The translations under genes and the position numbers were made by a program. 64,000 bases of DNA from Benincasa hispida (lineage: Eukaryota > Streptophyta > Magnoliopsida > Cucurbitales > Cucurbitaceae), in NCBI RefSeq assembly GCF_009727055.1, contig NC_052349.1:35296959-35360958 (forward strand), given 5' to 3'. The notes under the pieces were generated by a model. That model had not been told where the DNA came from and searched no databases. It saw only the letters and a program-made list of their open reading frames with translations. Positions 1 through 10,560 of the stretch are shown piece after piece (position 1 is the first letter of the stretch; every line of letters begins with the position of its first letter).

Positions 1-640
1 GCCCCTAAGTTGCGTTGGATTAGATGGATAAAAAGAACGCACCCACCGTTTGGTTCACTAATAATTAAAGAGGTTTATTATTTCGTTTTTCGTATTAAGT
101 CACATTTTTCTTACTCATTATTTGCATCAAGTTTTCAAGTTATTCCCCCTCCTATAATAATTACTAATTCAATTCAACTCAATTTTGACCATCAAACACC
201 TATTTCTATTTGATCTTTAAACTTTTAAAAAGTATCTAATAGGTTTTTAAACTTTTGATTTTGTATTCAATAAATCATTATATTTTCAATTGTGTCTAAC
301 AAGATCTTAAATTTTCAATTTCGTGCTTAATACGCCATTGACCTATTTGACATTTTTTAAAATTTACAAACTTATTAGATAAAAGTTAAAAGTTTATATC
401 ATACATAAATTTAATTCTATATATATATTATGTAAGTTAACAATTTTTTTTTAAAATGAATACGTTATATACCTATTTGACACACAATTTTAAGTTTAAA
501 AATAAATGCGTAATTTAACCTAATAATAATTGGTGATGTCATAAACCCTAAATTGAAACAAACTAAAAGAAATTGTTCCAAATAGAGAATGAAATTGAAA
601 GGCACGTGAAACCAAAAGGACAGCAGAGATGGGAGACTGA
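1..640. other. AT-rich intergenic DNA, with a degenerate second copy of the leader of the gene at 2204
   Basis: No gene is visible. Positions 1-530 are plain AT-rich DNA. From about 535 to 655 the sequence resembles 1923-2030, which lies just upstream of the transposase-derived gene: both contain AAACCCTAA (543-551 and 1928-1936) followed by a GGCACRTGAAACCAAAA block and a purine-rich tail. This looks like an old duplication of promoter or 5' UTR sequence. Confidence 0.5.
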
Positions 641-654
641 GAGTAGAGGTGTTC

Positions 655-1830
655 ACGATTCAGTTTGGTAGTAAAATCGAATCTAATCGAAAAATTTGAT
701 TGTGTTATCGAATATTATAATTGTAATAATAAATTTTGGTTCTTAGACCAGAATCTGCAGATAGCTTTTTTTAAATTGATTTTTGTATAAAATTGATTAG
801 AATCCGAAACATTTTATATTAATTTTGAATTAACTCCACAAAAGTATTAATAATAAGAATATTACATTCTATTATATAGATTTAAAGGCATAAAAACTTA
901 AAGTCTAAGAAGATTTTAAAATTTACTTATCAAGTTCATATATCCAAACAGCAAATAATTCTTTTACTTGAACTCTAAAAATCTATACGAGAAAATGTGA
1001 ATGTAAAATAATATGAAAACAAACAAAAATATATAAAGTGTAATGTGAATATAGAAATTATTTGCAAAAAATGAATAGCACTTTTTTAATCGAATATTTT
1101 TTAAATTGAAAAGTGAATTTTGGAAAGAAGGAAAAAAGTTTATAAACCGCCAAGCCCTGTTGTTGTAAAAAAAATATGTTTGATTATTTATTAAAAAACG
1201 ACACGTTATTATATTCTAAATGTCACATAGTTTGGTCTACTTTTCTTTATTATTCTTTACATGAATTGGGCTTTAAAAACCCATTAAAACTGGAGAACAT
1301 AATTAAAACTTATACAAAATCCGAAATAGAATGTTGCATGCAATAAGCCCATTAGACATGAAAAACATGATTAAAACTCATATTGTACCGCCAACCAAAT
1401 AACATTACATGCCAACAAGCACAACGCCACTCTTATCACTTACCTTGAACTTATATATATATAATTTATATTAAAAATATAAAAGACGGTTTAATTGAGG
1501 GGGCACTGGCCCTTATGTGGCTCCGCCCATGATTTTGGATATATACGAAATCAAACCTTTTATTTTCTCAAAACCAAATCAAACCAAATCGAATATTTGT
1601 AATTCAATTTTCGATTTTATATAATATATTTTTAAAAAAATAAAAAAAATAAAAAAATAAAAAATGGTTTGATTAGGTTTTAACTAACATAAACGGTTGG
1701 ATTTTATTATATATATATTTCTTGTTTTTATTTTAACTAATATAAGTGTTTCGGTGAAGTTCCATTTGGTTTGGTCGGTTTTGATGAATACTCATACTCG
1801 AGAGTATGGTCTAGAGAAGTAGTCAATAAA
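655..1830. mobile_element. possible unclassified insertion between two copies of the leader sequence
   Basis: This AT-rich block separates the two related leader copies (535-655 and 1923-2030). Its ends carry loosely inverted 'GAGTA..GTTCA..TTTGGT' type sequence (about 648-690, and about 1755-1810 on the opposite strand), a pattern common at the ends of plant non-autonomous DNA elements. No coding capacity and no clean target duplication were found, so the call is weak. Confidence 0.2.
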
Positions 1831-1927
1831 TTTCCTTAGATCAAATAAATTATTCTATAAAATTAATTGATTGCGTGTAACTCGTATACTCACATTGAGA
1901 GAGGAAAAAAAAAAAAAAAAAACTCAT

Positions 1928-1936
1928 AAACCCTAA
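1928..1936 (+). promoter_or_regulatory. telo box (AAACCCTAA) upstream of the domesticated transposase gene
   Basis: A perfect AAACCCTAA lies about 270 bp upstream of the ATG at 2204. In plants this motif is found near transcription starts of genes expressed in dividing cells and is also bound by telomere-repeat-binding factors that recruit Polycomb complexes. A role here is inferred from position only. Confidence 0.4.
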
Positions 1937-2203
1937 CTCCAAAGGAAACGTAAGAGAAAGATACCAAATAAAGGAGCAAGTTGACAGGCACATGAAACCA
2001 AAAAGATCGCGGAGATTGGCGAGCTGGTCTGACCAGGCAGGTGTTGGTATGCCGTAATTTCTACAAGATTCAACATCTCCCAGGTCCGGCGCTGACAAAA
2101 AAAAAACTGAAAACCCATCTCCTTCGCAGCCGCTCGATTCCCAAGAGAATCGAAAGTCCCAATTCTCAACTACTGCAACTGCAAAACTGACACAAACCCA
2201 TTA

Positions 2204-3478
2204 ATGGATTCCCCTCAATTGGCTGCTTTACTCTCTTCTTTGATCTCTCAACTCCTCCTCCTTCTCTTCCTCCTCTTCCCTTCCTCCAACCCACATTCCC
2301 TTTTCTCCAATTCCACTCCCGATTCCAATTTCTATGCCAATCTATTCACCCACTTCCTCTTTTCCCAGGATTTTGCCGCTTCCCTTCCCTTTCTCTCTGT
2401 TTCCCGCAAGAGGAAGAGAACCAATCCCTCCGACCACCTCGAATTGGGCTCATCCCATGGTCGATTTGATCATTTGTTTCGGACTCGGACTCCTGATTCT
2501 TTCAGAAATCACTTCAGAATGACCTCCTCAACGTTCGAATGGCTCTCTGGTTTGCTTGAGCCCCTTCTCGAGTGTCGTGACCCGGTGGGTTCGCCTCTTG
2601 ATCTCTCCGTTGAGATTCGACTCGGTGTTGGCCTGTATCGCCTCGCCACCGGCTGCGATTTCTCCAAAATCTCCCACCAATTTGGCGTCTCGGAATCGGT
2701 AGCGAGGTTCTGTGCTAAACAATTGTGTCGAGTTCTCTGTACTAATTTTCGCTTCTGGGTTGAATTCCCTTGCCCCAATGAGCTCGAATTAACGTCCTCG
2801 GCTTTTGAAGATCTTGCTGGGCTTCCGAATTGCTGTGGCGTGGTTACTTGTACAAGGTTCAAGATCATTAGAAATAGCCATTTTTATGAAGATAGCATCG
2901 CTACTCAACTTGTTGTTGATTCCTCGTCACGAATCCTTAGTATTGTTGCAGGATTTCGTGGTGATAAGGACGATTCCACGGTGCTTATGTCTTCGACGCT
3001 GTTTAAAGACATCGAACAAGGAAGGCTTCTGGATGCTCCTCCAGTTTACCTTCATGGGGTGGCTGTCAATCAGTACTTGTTTGGACATGGTGAATACCCT
3101 TTGCTTCCATGGTTAATGCTGCCTTTTGCAGGTGCTGTTTCAGGGTCAACTGAAGAGAGTTTCAATAAAGCTCACCGATTGATGTGCATTCCAGCTCTGA
3201 AAGCAATTGTTAGTTTGAGAAATTGGGGAGTTTTGAGCAAACCAATGCATGAGGAGTTCAAAACTGCAGTTGCTTATATTGGTGCATGCTCAATTCTTCA
3301 TAATGCTTTGTTGATGAGGGAGGACTTTTCTGCCATGGCTGATGAGTGGGAGAGCTTAGCTTCATTTGATCATAGATCTCAGTATGTTGAAGATAAATTG
3401 AATGAGGATTCAACTAATGAGAAGGCTTCTATTATACAGAGGGCGCTGGCTGTGAGAGCTAGAGAGCTTCACAGTTAA
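2204..3478 (+). CDS. domesticated PIF/Harbinger transposase (ALP1/HARBI1-like), catalytically degenerate
   Basis: A 424-residue intronless protein of the DDE_Tnp_4 (HARBI1) family. Residues 8-26 are very hydrophobic, and RKRKR at 68-72 is a likely nuclear signal. Residues about 105-185 match the helical region before the nuclease fold, and about 210-370 match the fold itself: GVVTCTRF at 212-219, YLFGHGEYPLLPWLMLPF at 291-308, ESFNKAH at 318-324. The canonical acidic residues of these three blocks (the D of 'DCTH', the D of 'GDSGYP', and the E eight residues after the conserved H) align with T215, H295 and L332, so cleavage should be impossible. The frame is fully open. Domesticated plant relatives such as ALP1 act as chromatin-complex subunits; a similar role is inference. 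The start is the first ATG after a CT-rich leader. It could instead be a silent old transposase, but the clean frame, host-like leader and absence of terminal repeats argue for a host gene. Confidence 0.85.
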   Translation: MDSPQLAALLSSLISQLLLLLFLLFPSSNPHSLFSNSTPDSNFYANLFTHFLFSQDFAASLPFLSVSRKRKRTNPSDHLELGSSHGRFDHLFRTRTPDSFRNHFRMTSSTFEWLSGLLEPLLECRDPVGSPLDLSVEIRLGVGLYRLATGCDFSKISHQFGVSESVARFCAKQLCRVLCTNFRFWVEFPCPNELELTSSAFEDLAGLPNCCGVVTCTRFKIIRNSHFYEDSIATQLVVDSSSRILSIVAGFRGDKDDSTVLMSSTLFKDIEQGRLLDAPPVYLHGVAVNQYLFGHGEYPLLPWLMLPFAGAVSGSTEESFNKAHRLMCIPALKAIVSLRNWGVLSKPMHEEFKTAVAYIGACSILHNALLMREDFSAMADEWESLASFDHRSQYVEDKLNEDSTNEKASIIQRALAVRARELHS

Positions 3479-4156
3479 AATTTCAATCACAAGAATGCAG
3501 TTGTTTGCTGAAATAAGTACAGCTCAATTGAAGGAGATTTCCATCTCTTAGGATATTTATTGAAGGCAGCTCATCCAGCTCCATTCAACAATTACTATTG
3601 TAGGTAATTGATGATTCTTTTACAAATTTATATAACATTTTCTCCCAAATTTTGGATGTTCAGCTCTTGATTTATCATTTCTTTTCCTTTTTTTCGCAAA
3701 ACTGGTCCCTATTTTTTAGTTCTATGTCTAGTATTAGGTTAATGATTTTAAGATTATCAAGAAAGTAGGCAAAAGAATGGGATATTTGGAGATACCTTTA
3801 AGGCCAGGGCATTCTTCAAGTGGGAAAGTTGATAATATAGGACCCTTTTTTGGGGCAATCTCCCTAATATTGATGGAGTGACTAATTTATTGGATCCTTA
3901 ATGTAGATTATTCATTCTTTTTATTGTTTTCACACCACAGAATTGCCTACTTTTCAGTCATCTTGCTGTTAAAAGCTCTATGAAAGCTTAAATTTCATTG
4001 CTGCCTGCCCCATGGTTAATTTGGCAGACACCACACACCACATCCTGCTGTGGGTTAAAGTTAGACTAGTTTCTTTTTTCACCATTTGAGATCATTGAAT
4101 TCTCAACTCTTAACTATCACTGTGTCTTCTGGTTGGACTATGAAGGTAAACATTTC
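3479..4156 (+). other. 3' untranslated and downstream region of the transposase-derived gene
   Basis: No further coding sequence is present. The first 150-250 bases after the stop are probably 3' UTR. The remainder is unremarkable AT-rich DNA. Confidence 0.4.
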
Positions 4157-4253
4157 CGGCCTATTCGGAATGACTTTCCAAGTGCTCAAAAAAAGATGTT
4201 AAAATGCAGCAAAATCGTTTGTAAGCACATGGAAAGTCATTCTAAATAAACCC
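4157..4253. mobile_element. short palindromic MITE-like element (about 97 bp)
   Basis: The left arm (4157-4186, containing GGAATGACTTTCCAAGTGCT) is inverted at the right end (about 4222-4253, AGCACATGGAAAGTCATTCT). The arms pair over about 30 bases with few mismatches, around an A-rich loop. TTC is found immediately outside both ends, a possible 3-bp target duplication. The outermost bases differ, so family assignment is open. Confidence 0.5.
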
Positions 4254-4664
4254 TTCTGATGTGTTGTAGCCTTTTGGTCGATTCTAAATTGAAATGTGGT
4301 CGAATCTGGTTAGGAAAAAAATGGAATATCATTAAGATATCATAGGCATATTAGTTACTAGACATTAACCAATGGGCTGGAGCTTGAAAAGATCAGGTTT
4401 AGGCATATTTTGGAAATAGTTTTAGGAGGAAATTATTCCTTTCTTGAATGCTTAGTATACCTTTGATGTGGTATTATATTTTTGAACCCCTGTTTTCTTG
4501 ACAGTAAATCTCAAGTTTGGGTTCCAATGAGAATATAAGCAGCTCTTGATTTTGACACTGCCCTGTCAGTATTACATTTTAGAATCAGGATGTTGAATAG
4601 GCAATGTGATAGAATTATTGCAAATTAACATATCTCATTGTTTTTTGATGGAACAGCGGAAAAT
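4254..4664. other. intergenic DNA without recognisable features
   Basis: AT-rich. Nothing coding or repetitive was recognised. Confidence 0.4.
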
Positions 4665-4775
4665 AATGTTCTTGGTAGAGTAGAGAAAGCAATATAGATT
4701 TCTTGAGAATTGATTACGAGGTCGGAGGTTCGAAATTCTCCTACTTAGTTGTTGAACTATAAAATTACCATAAAT
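4665..4775 (+). mobile_element. possible tRNA-derived SINE head
   Basis: A TTGGTAGAGTAG block (4672-4683) resembles a polymerase III A box, and GGTTCGAAATTC (4727-4738) matches a B box. They are about 55 bases apart, as in tRNA-derived SINEs. The B box sits in a T-arm-like hairpin (GGAGG..TTCGA..CTCC). No CCA-type acceptor stem can be folded, so this is not a functional tRNA gene. Confidence 0.4.
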
Positions 4776-5927
4776 CTTGAAGAATTGATACATTGTGAAA
4801 GTACATGATTTCTTTGAGCCCCTTCTCTCCATTCCATCTCTTTTTGTAGTTTAATATGGATACCAAATTTGATTGGTAAGATTGCTCAAACATTGATATT
4901 AAGGACTCCATTTTGATGTATAATATTATTAATCTTCCACATGACTTTTTACTTTTGGCCTCTGCATAGAAAGTCTCATATCGATGAGGATATTAACCCT
5001 ATTGATTTTAAACTAGATATTTCCCTATGATTTTATATGATATCGTTCATGTTGAATTTATATCACACATATATACATACATACATATTTGGGTGGGTTT
5101 TCAAGGTAGCCAAGTAGGTAAAAACAAATGGCGTGTGAAATTTAACCAAATCATAAGAATCAAATTAGCACAAAACACAAACTAAGAAAAATTTTAACAT
5201 TGAAGCTACAATGAAACTAAGCCAAAACTATCGAGGGGTAATTTGAAACTTCCTCGTAATCTATGAGGAACCACCTACTTAAAATTTAATATTTTACGAG
5301 TTTTTTTAATCTAAATATTGTAGGATTTTTCGAGTTGTTATGAGAGATTAGTCATGGTATGCATAAATTAGTTAGAACACTAACGAATATAAAAATTTAA
5401 AAAAAATTATAAAGACCAAATTCCAATTTTGTTCAAATGATAAGAATAAAATTTGTAATCTTACATTTAACTTTATTTATTATTTTATTATTATTATTTT
5501 GGATAAACTGTCAATTTAGAATATAAAATAATATAGGAGTGGCAGGACCCGTAAGTTTGGTTTCAAATACACGTGGCAAGTGGAACTGGGGCAGTTGGTG
5601 AAGGAAAATTCAAAATATCACAAGGCAGTTGGCTCATTTCCGGATAAATAATGCAGTTAAAAAAAATAATAAAAAAAATAAACAATTAGATGAAACGGGT
5701 TGATTTGAGAAAAATTACGAAGACCATGTCTTTTTCCTCTAAATTTGGTCTCTAAATTTCAAGATTTACAGGTACACGTTTAAATTTAGTTTGGTCTATA
5801 AATTTTAAGTTTTATACAATTAGTTTTTTATTAAACACTCATTTTAAGTTTTTGGCATTAATGTCAATTAATTAATTTAAAATAATTTCAATCATCGGCT
5901 TTTAATATATATATATATATATGCTAC
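4776..5927. other. AT-rich intergenic DNA ending in a TA microsatellite
   Basis: No gene was recognised. An (AT)n tract at about 5906-5921 abuts the first LTR of the Ty3/gypsy-like element. Confidence 0.4.
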
Positions 5928-7607
5928 GGTTGAATGAGAACTTTCAGTGAATCACAAGTTGCCACATCATCAATGAAAGTCCGAGCCTATTGGAAAAATT
6001 ATAAGTTGAATTGGTCGAGTAATTAAAGTCTCTCGGGTCCAACCCAATTCAACCCATGATGAAATTTTGGGTTAAATTAAAGATTAAACTCAAGTCCAGT
6101 ATATCGGCCCAACAACAAATGGGCCCAAGCCCAACTTTAGTCTAAACCTAATTTTGGCCCAGTAAAGTAATTAGGCAACTCATGTAAGACCCATGAGAAA
6201 CCTCTATAAATAGAAACATTATCTCTCCATTTGGGAGGGGTGGGAAGAATTGAAGGCAAAAGCTCTCTGAAGATCTGAATCTCCGAGAATCTGAAGAACG
6301 TAACTCCTTCAAAGCTTTGAAGATCAGAAGTCACTAAAGCTTTGAAGATCAGAAGACATATCAAAAGCTTTAAAGATAAGAATGCACTAAAGCTCTGAAG
6401 ATCAAAAGAGATACTAAAGCTCTGAAGATTTAAGCTCCCAAAATCCAAGACTCGGGCTCTCAAGTGCTGAAGACAGAAGCTTCTCAAGCTTCGAAGACTG
6501 AAGTTCTCAAATTCTGAAGAACTAAAGATCTGAACTATTTGAAACTTTGAATATTAGAAGATTTCAACAAAACACCGTATCTTCACAACCTACAAGCTGA
6601 AGATTCAATCTCCTCAAACCCAATGGTCAAGCTCAAGCCCACCTATGAACTCTATAAATAGAGAAGCTCTCCTCATTTGGAGGGGTCAGGAATTCTACAT
6701 TCCAAAAAGAAGCTTAGAGAGAATTCTCCCAACAACTAGAAGATTCCTAAAGCTGACCACACCTGAAGACTAAAGTCCTTCGGAGATACAACCATTCTTC
6801 CAAGACTTCAACTCCAAGATCGTCACGCACTTCGCTTCTTCAAATCAAGCGTATGCATTCGATTGAAAGAGAATCAGAGGATCAAGTACTAGAGATCGAA
6901 CCACATCGCATCAAATCAACATCAACATCAACACCAACTCAAGTTCAACTTTACGAAACAAGTTTCTTTGGAAGCCTCGTATGAGCATTAATCATCCAAG
7001 AAAATCATCAAGCCCAAAGGTCGATCATCCAAGAAAATCAATAAGTCCAAAAGCCGATCATCGAAAAAGATCAATAAGCCCAAAGGTCGATCATCGAAAA
7101 AGATCAATAAGCCCAAAGGTCGATCATCGAAAAAGATCAATAAGCCCAATAACCGATCATCCAAGAAGATCAACAAGCTCAAAGGTCGATCATCCAAGAA
7201 GATCAACAAGCCCAAAGGTCGATCATCGAAGAAGTTCAACAAGCCTAGAGGCCAATCATCCAAGAAGATCATCAAGCCCAAAGGCCGATCATCCAAGAAA
7301 ATCAACAAGCCCAAAGGCCGTTCATCGAAAAAGATCAATAAGCCCAAAGGCCGATTGTCCAAGAAGATCATCAAGCCCAAAGGCCGATCATCCAAGCAGA
7401 TCAATAAGCCTAAAAGTTGATCATCCAAAAAGATCAACAAGCCTAAAGGCCGATCATTAAGAAGATCGACAGGCTTAAAGACTATAGTTTATTTTGAAAT
7501 CATCAAAATATTATGTATTAGAGATTTTACTCACTTTCCACAAACTTAATACAAATACAAGGTTGAAGTTCCACAAAATAAATGTCTCTTGATATCTCGT
7601 ACGAACA
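5928..7607 (+). repeat. 5' LTR of the gypsy-like element, with two TATA boxes
   Basis: Begins GGTTGAATGAG (the right copy has TGTTGAATGAG) and ends just before the primer-binding site. It contains two TATAAATA boxes (6205-6212 and 6653-6660). Each is followed by related CTC..CATTTGG.GGGG sequence, so the promoter block appears duplicated. Between them lies a run of about 24-32-bp units around AAAGCTCTGAAGAT. The distal part is the 33-bp minisatellite. Confidence 0.75.
6989..7477 (+). repeat. 33-bp minisatellite in the 5' LTR
   Basis: About 15 head-to-tail units of a 33-bp motif built from GATCATCCAAGAAGATCAA and CAAGCCCAAAGGTC. Because 33 is a multiple of three, the array stays open on both strands (6981-7460 + and 6988-7440 -), giving 11-residue repeats of the PKVDHPRRSTS type on the plus strand. 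The coding look is a by-product of the period; it lies within the LTR. Confidence 0.85.
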
Positions 7608-7610
7608 AAC

Positions 7611-7626
7611 TGGCATGCCCAGTGGG
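7611..7626 (+). other. primer-binding-site-like sequence of the gypsy-like element
   Basis: TGGCATGCCCAGTGGG follows the LTR end (..GAACA) by three bases. This matches the position of a tRNA primer site. It is not the TGGTATCAGAGC initiator-Met type used by the other elements in this window. Confidence 0.45.
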
Positions 7627-7742
7627 ATATCTCTACCTCTCATCTCTCTCTCGTCATTCAAGTCAATAAACCTACAAATGCCACCAGAGAAAATTGCATC
7701 CAAAGCTACCGTCGCAAGCGATACTTACATAAGCTCTATCAC

Positions 7743-9350
7743 CACGGAACAACTAATGGAATCTCCTAATGAAAGTTGTAGAAGAGCGAGATCATGAAAT
7801 CGTTGCTTTAAAAGATCAAATACAGGCTCGAGAAACTGTTGAGTCGAGTCAATCTCCAACTACAAAAGCGAGTGACAAAGGAAAGACTGTTCTACAGGAA
7901 GACCAGCCACAACAATTTACCTCTGTTGTCACCCTATCAGTTCAACAGCTGCAGAATATGATTACAAACTCCATAAGAGCTCAGTATGGAGGACCATCAT
8001 AATCATTCTTTATGTACTCCAAGCCGTACACTAAGAGAATCGACAACCTGAGAATGTCAGCCGGGTATTAACCTCCAAAGTTCCAACCGTTCGATGGAAA
8101 GGGAAATCCAAAACAACATGTTGCTCACTTCATTGAAACCTGTGAAAATGTAGGAACTGGAGGAGACCAGCTAGTCAAGCAATTCGTTCATACCTTGAAA
8201 GGAATCGCTTTCGATTGGTATATTGATCTAGAGCCAGAAGCGATTGACAACTGGGAACAGTTGGAAAGAGAGTTTCTCAACTGCTTCTATAGCACAGGCG
8301 CACCCTTAGCATGATGGAGCTGACGAACGAAAAACAGTAGAAGGGAGAGTCGATCATCAATTACATCAACCGATGGAGAGCTCTGAGTCTGGATTGCAAA
8401 GATAGACTCACTGAATTGTCTGCAGTGGAGATGTGCACCCAAGGCATGCATTGGGAATTTCCCTACATTCTGCAAGGGATAAAGCCACGTACATTTGAGG
8501 AGTTAGCAACACAAGCTCATAATATGGAGCTGAGCATTGCCAATAGAGGAACTAAAGATTTCCTAGTCCCTAAAGAAAGAAAGGATAAGTAAGAAATTAA
8601 GGGCACTAAAGAGATCATGAGTAGTGCCACAAAAGAATCTATGGTCGTTCAGATGACTCCGCCGAAATTTTTCTTCAAAGGAAAAGAAACAAAGTTTGAA
8701 AGAAAGCATGATGGTGGCTAGAACCGTCGCCTAACTCTCAAAGAAAGACAGGAGAAGGTTTATCCATTCCCTGACTTTGATATTGCCGACATGTTGGAGC
8801 AATTATCAGAGAAACAACTTATTCAACTGTCAAAATGCAAGCGACCGGAACAAGTAAGAAAAGTAGATGATCCTAACTACTGTAAGTATCATCGAATCGT
8901 TAGTCACCTGGTTGACAAGTGCTTCGTGCTAAAGGAGCTGATTCTAAATTTGGCTCATGAAAAAAAGATTGAGTTGGAGCTTGATGAAATAGCTCAAACA
9001 AATCATGCAGTAGTAGCAATGACTTCAAGTGTCCTAACACCGTCTGCATCTCATGATCAAAGAGAAAGCTTTATCCAATTTGGGACTTTTGAGCCTATAG
9101 TCATTTAGTTCTAACAACAGATTCTAACAACAGATTTTCGAAGCAAAGATGATCTTGTTGAAGATGATAAAGAAGGGTGGATAGTTGTGACTCGTCAAAA
9201 AAGAAGACAGCCAAATTCCACCCAAAAAGAGTCACACTTCTATCGGAGCTATAGAAGAAAGAACAATACTCATAAAAAGAAAGGGGAAAAGGAGGCATGG
9301 AAGCCTAAGCCTACTAAGGAAGAAGACGAAGACTTTCCTCAACTTTGATG
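7743..9350 (+). pseudogene. decayed gag of the Ty3/gypsy-like element
   Basis: A retrotrans_gag region can be read across frames. Around 8075-8300 is PPKFQPFDGKGNPKQHVAHF followed by FDWYIDLEP and WEQLEREFLNCFYS; around 8330-8580 is INYINRWRALSLDCKDRLTE and the FEELATQAHNMEL block. The 105-residue open segment at 8791-9108 contains DPNYCKYHRIVSHLVDKCFV, a C-x2-H/H-x4-C cluster typical of this gag family. The gag is broken by stops (for example after AQYGGPS near 8001, and near 8592 and 8719) and by frameshifts. A basic tail follows at 9150-9347. Confidence 0.7.
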
Positions 9351-9428
9351 GTCGATAACTTTGGCAGAATTTCTCCCAAAAAGCTTTCTCAATAATCATT
9401 CAGAGGAAGTATGAGATTTTATTGGATG

Positions 9429-9881
9429 TCATGCTGTCAACATAGCGGAAGTTGACAACAACCATATAACTGTTAAAGAAGTCAATGATTCAAAAGAAAC
9501 CGAGCAAATAGTTTCTATCTTCGATTGTATCAAACCTTCAACTACTCGATCTTCGGTCTTCTCAAGATTGAGTATGACCACGATATAAGAAGGAAACCAA
9601 TGTCCAATGTCTACTGCAACCCGAACTTCAGCTTTCAAGAGGTTAAGTATTTTCACATCAAAGAAAGATCGACCTTCAACATCTTCTTTTTATTATCTCA
9701 AGACAACAAGTGATCAACAGGCAACATCATTTCATGAAGAAAACAATGACGAAAAGATTCACAATCATGTTTCTTCACGCGTGAAGAGGAAATTGTCTGT
9801 TGATATAAATACAGAAGGTTCCTTGATTGTGAAACCAAGACTCATCATATTGATGAATCCTATAAATAAAGAGGATGATTA
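9429..9881 (+). pseudogene. remnant of a gypsy-associated reading frame downstream of gag
   Basis: Contains TRTSAFKRLSIFTSKKDRPS and a VSSRVKRKLSVDINTEGSL block, open over 9607-9882. I recognise this segment from retrotransposon proteins of cucurbit-type gypsy elements, where it lies between gag and the protease/RT region. The part before it is in another frame with stops. Its function is unknown. Confidence 0.5.
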
Positions 9882-10560
9882 AATCCATGATGAAATAAAT
9901 GCTTCTGAAATTTAAATGTAGAAGTTCTTTATCACAAGAGCCTAAATTGTATGGTGCTTATGGCCCGCATGAGCTTAAAAGGTGAACGGCCCAAAACAAA
10001 TCTCAACTACGTTATGACTTGATCCCTGTCATTGTAAAGGGTACGTAGGCAGCTTGAAAGAAACTTCAAGTTCAATCCAACAAAAAAAAAACATTTGAAC
10101 TACGTCATGACTTTATCCCTTTCTTCAAGGATACGTAGGCAACCTAAAGAAATTTAAGTTCAGTCTAAAAAAGGGTACCACAGTCACCCTACGTATGATG
10201 CTACATGACAGATTGAAGATGTTCATCCCTGTTGAGGACAACACAATAAATTGAAGATGTTCATCTCTTTAAGGAGCTAACACAGTAAATCAAAAGCACA
10301 CACTTGGAATGGCACTTCACTGCTTCCTTTTTGAAGTCAAGTTCGAAGGCTTCACTGTTTCCTTTATGAAGTCAAGTTTGGATGTTTCATTTCTTCCTCT
10401 TCGAAGTTCAAGTTTAGTGTGACTTCCCTGCTTCCCCTAAAAAATATTATTTCCTGCAGCTTTGCTCCTTCTCTAAAAGTTATTGTAGTTCTACATTCTC
10501 TGCAAAGATGTTGGCACTGCTGGTTCTTCATCTCCAAGTTCGAGGATCATATTGCTGCTT
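9882..10560. other. internal non-coding region of the gypsy-like element
   Basis: Contains near-repeats of a 'GACTT.ATCCCT..GGTACGTAGGCA' phrase (about 10014-10053 and 10109-10142) and several copies of a 'CACTGCTTCC..TTGAAGTCAAG' phrase (10318-10420). No coding sequence was recognised. Confidence 0.45.

Noticed and set aside
4665..4775. tRNA gene
   Set aside because: Only the internal promoter-like boxes and a T-arm-like hairpin are present; no acceptor stem forms.
5041..5100. ATACATAC-type run as telomeric or centromeric repeat
   Set aside because: Too short, and it does not match telomere units or any tandem satellite; ordinary microsatellite.
6981..7460. Open frame with basic 11-residue repeats resembling an RS-rich protein
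   Set aside because: It sits within an LTR, is open on both strands because the unit is 33 bp, and the 3' LTR copy is broken.
6989..7477. CRISPR-like array
   Set aside because: Units are contiguous without unique spacers and the DNA is eukaryotic; it is a minisatellite.
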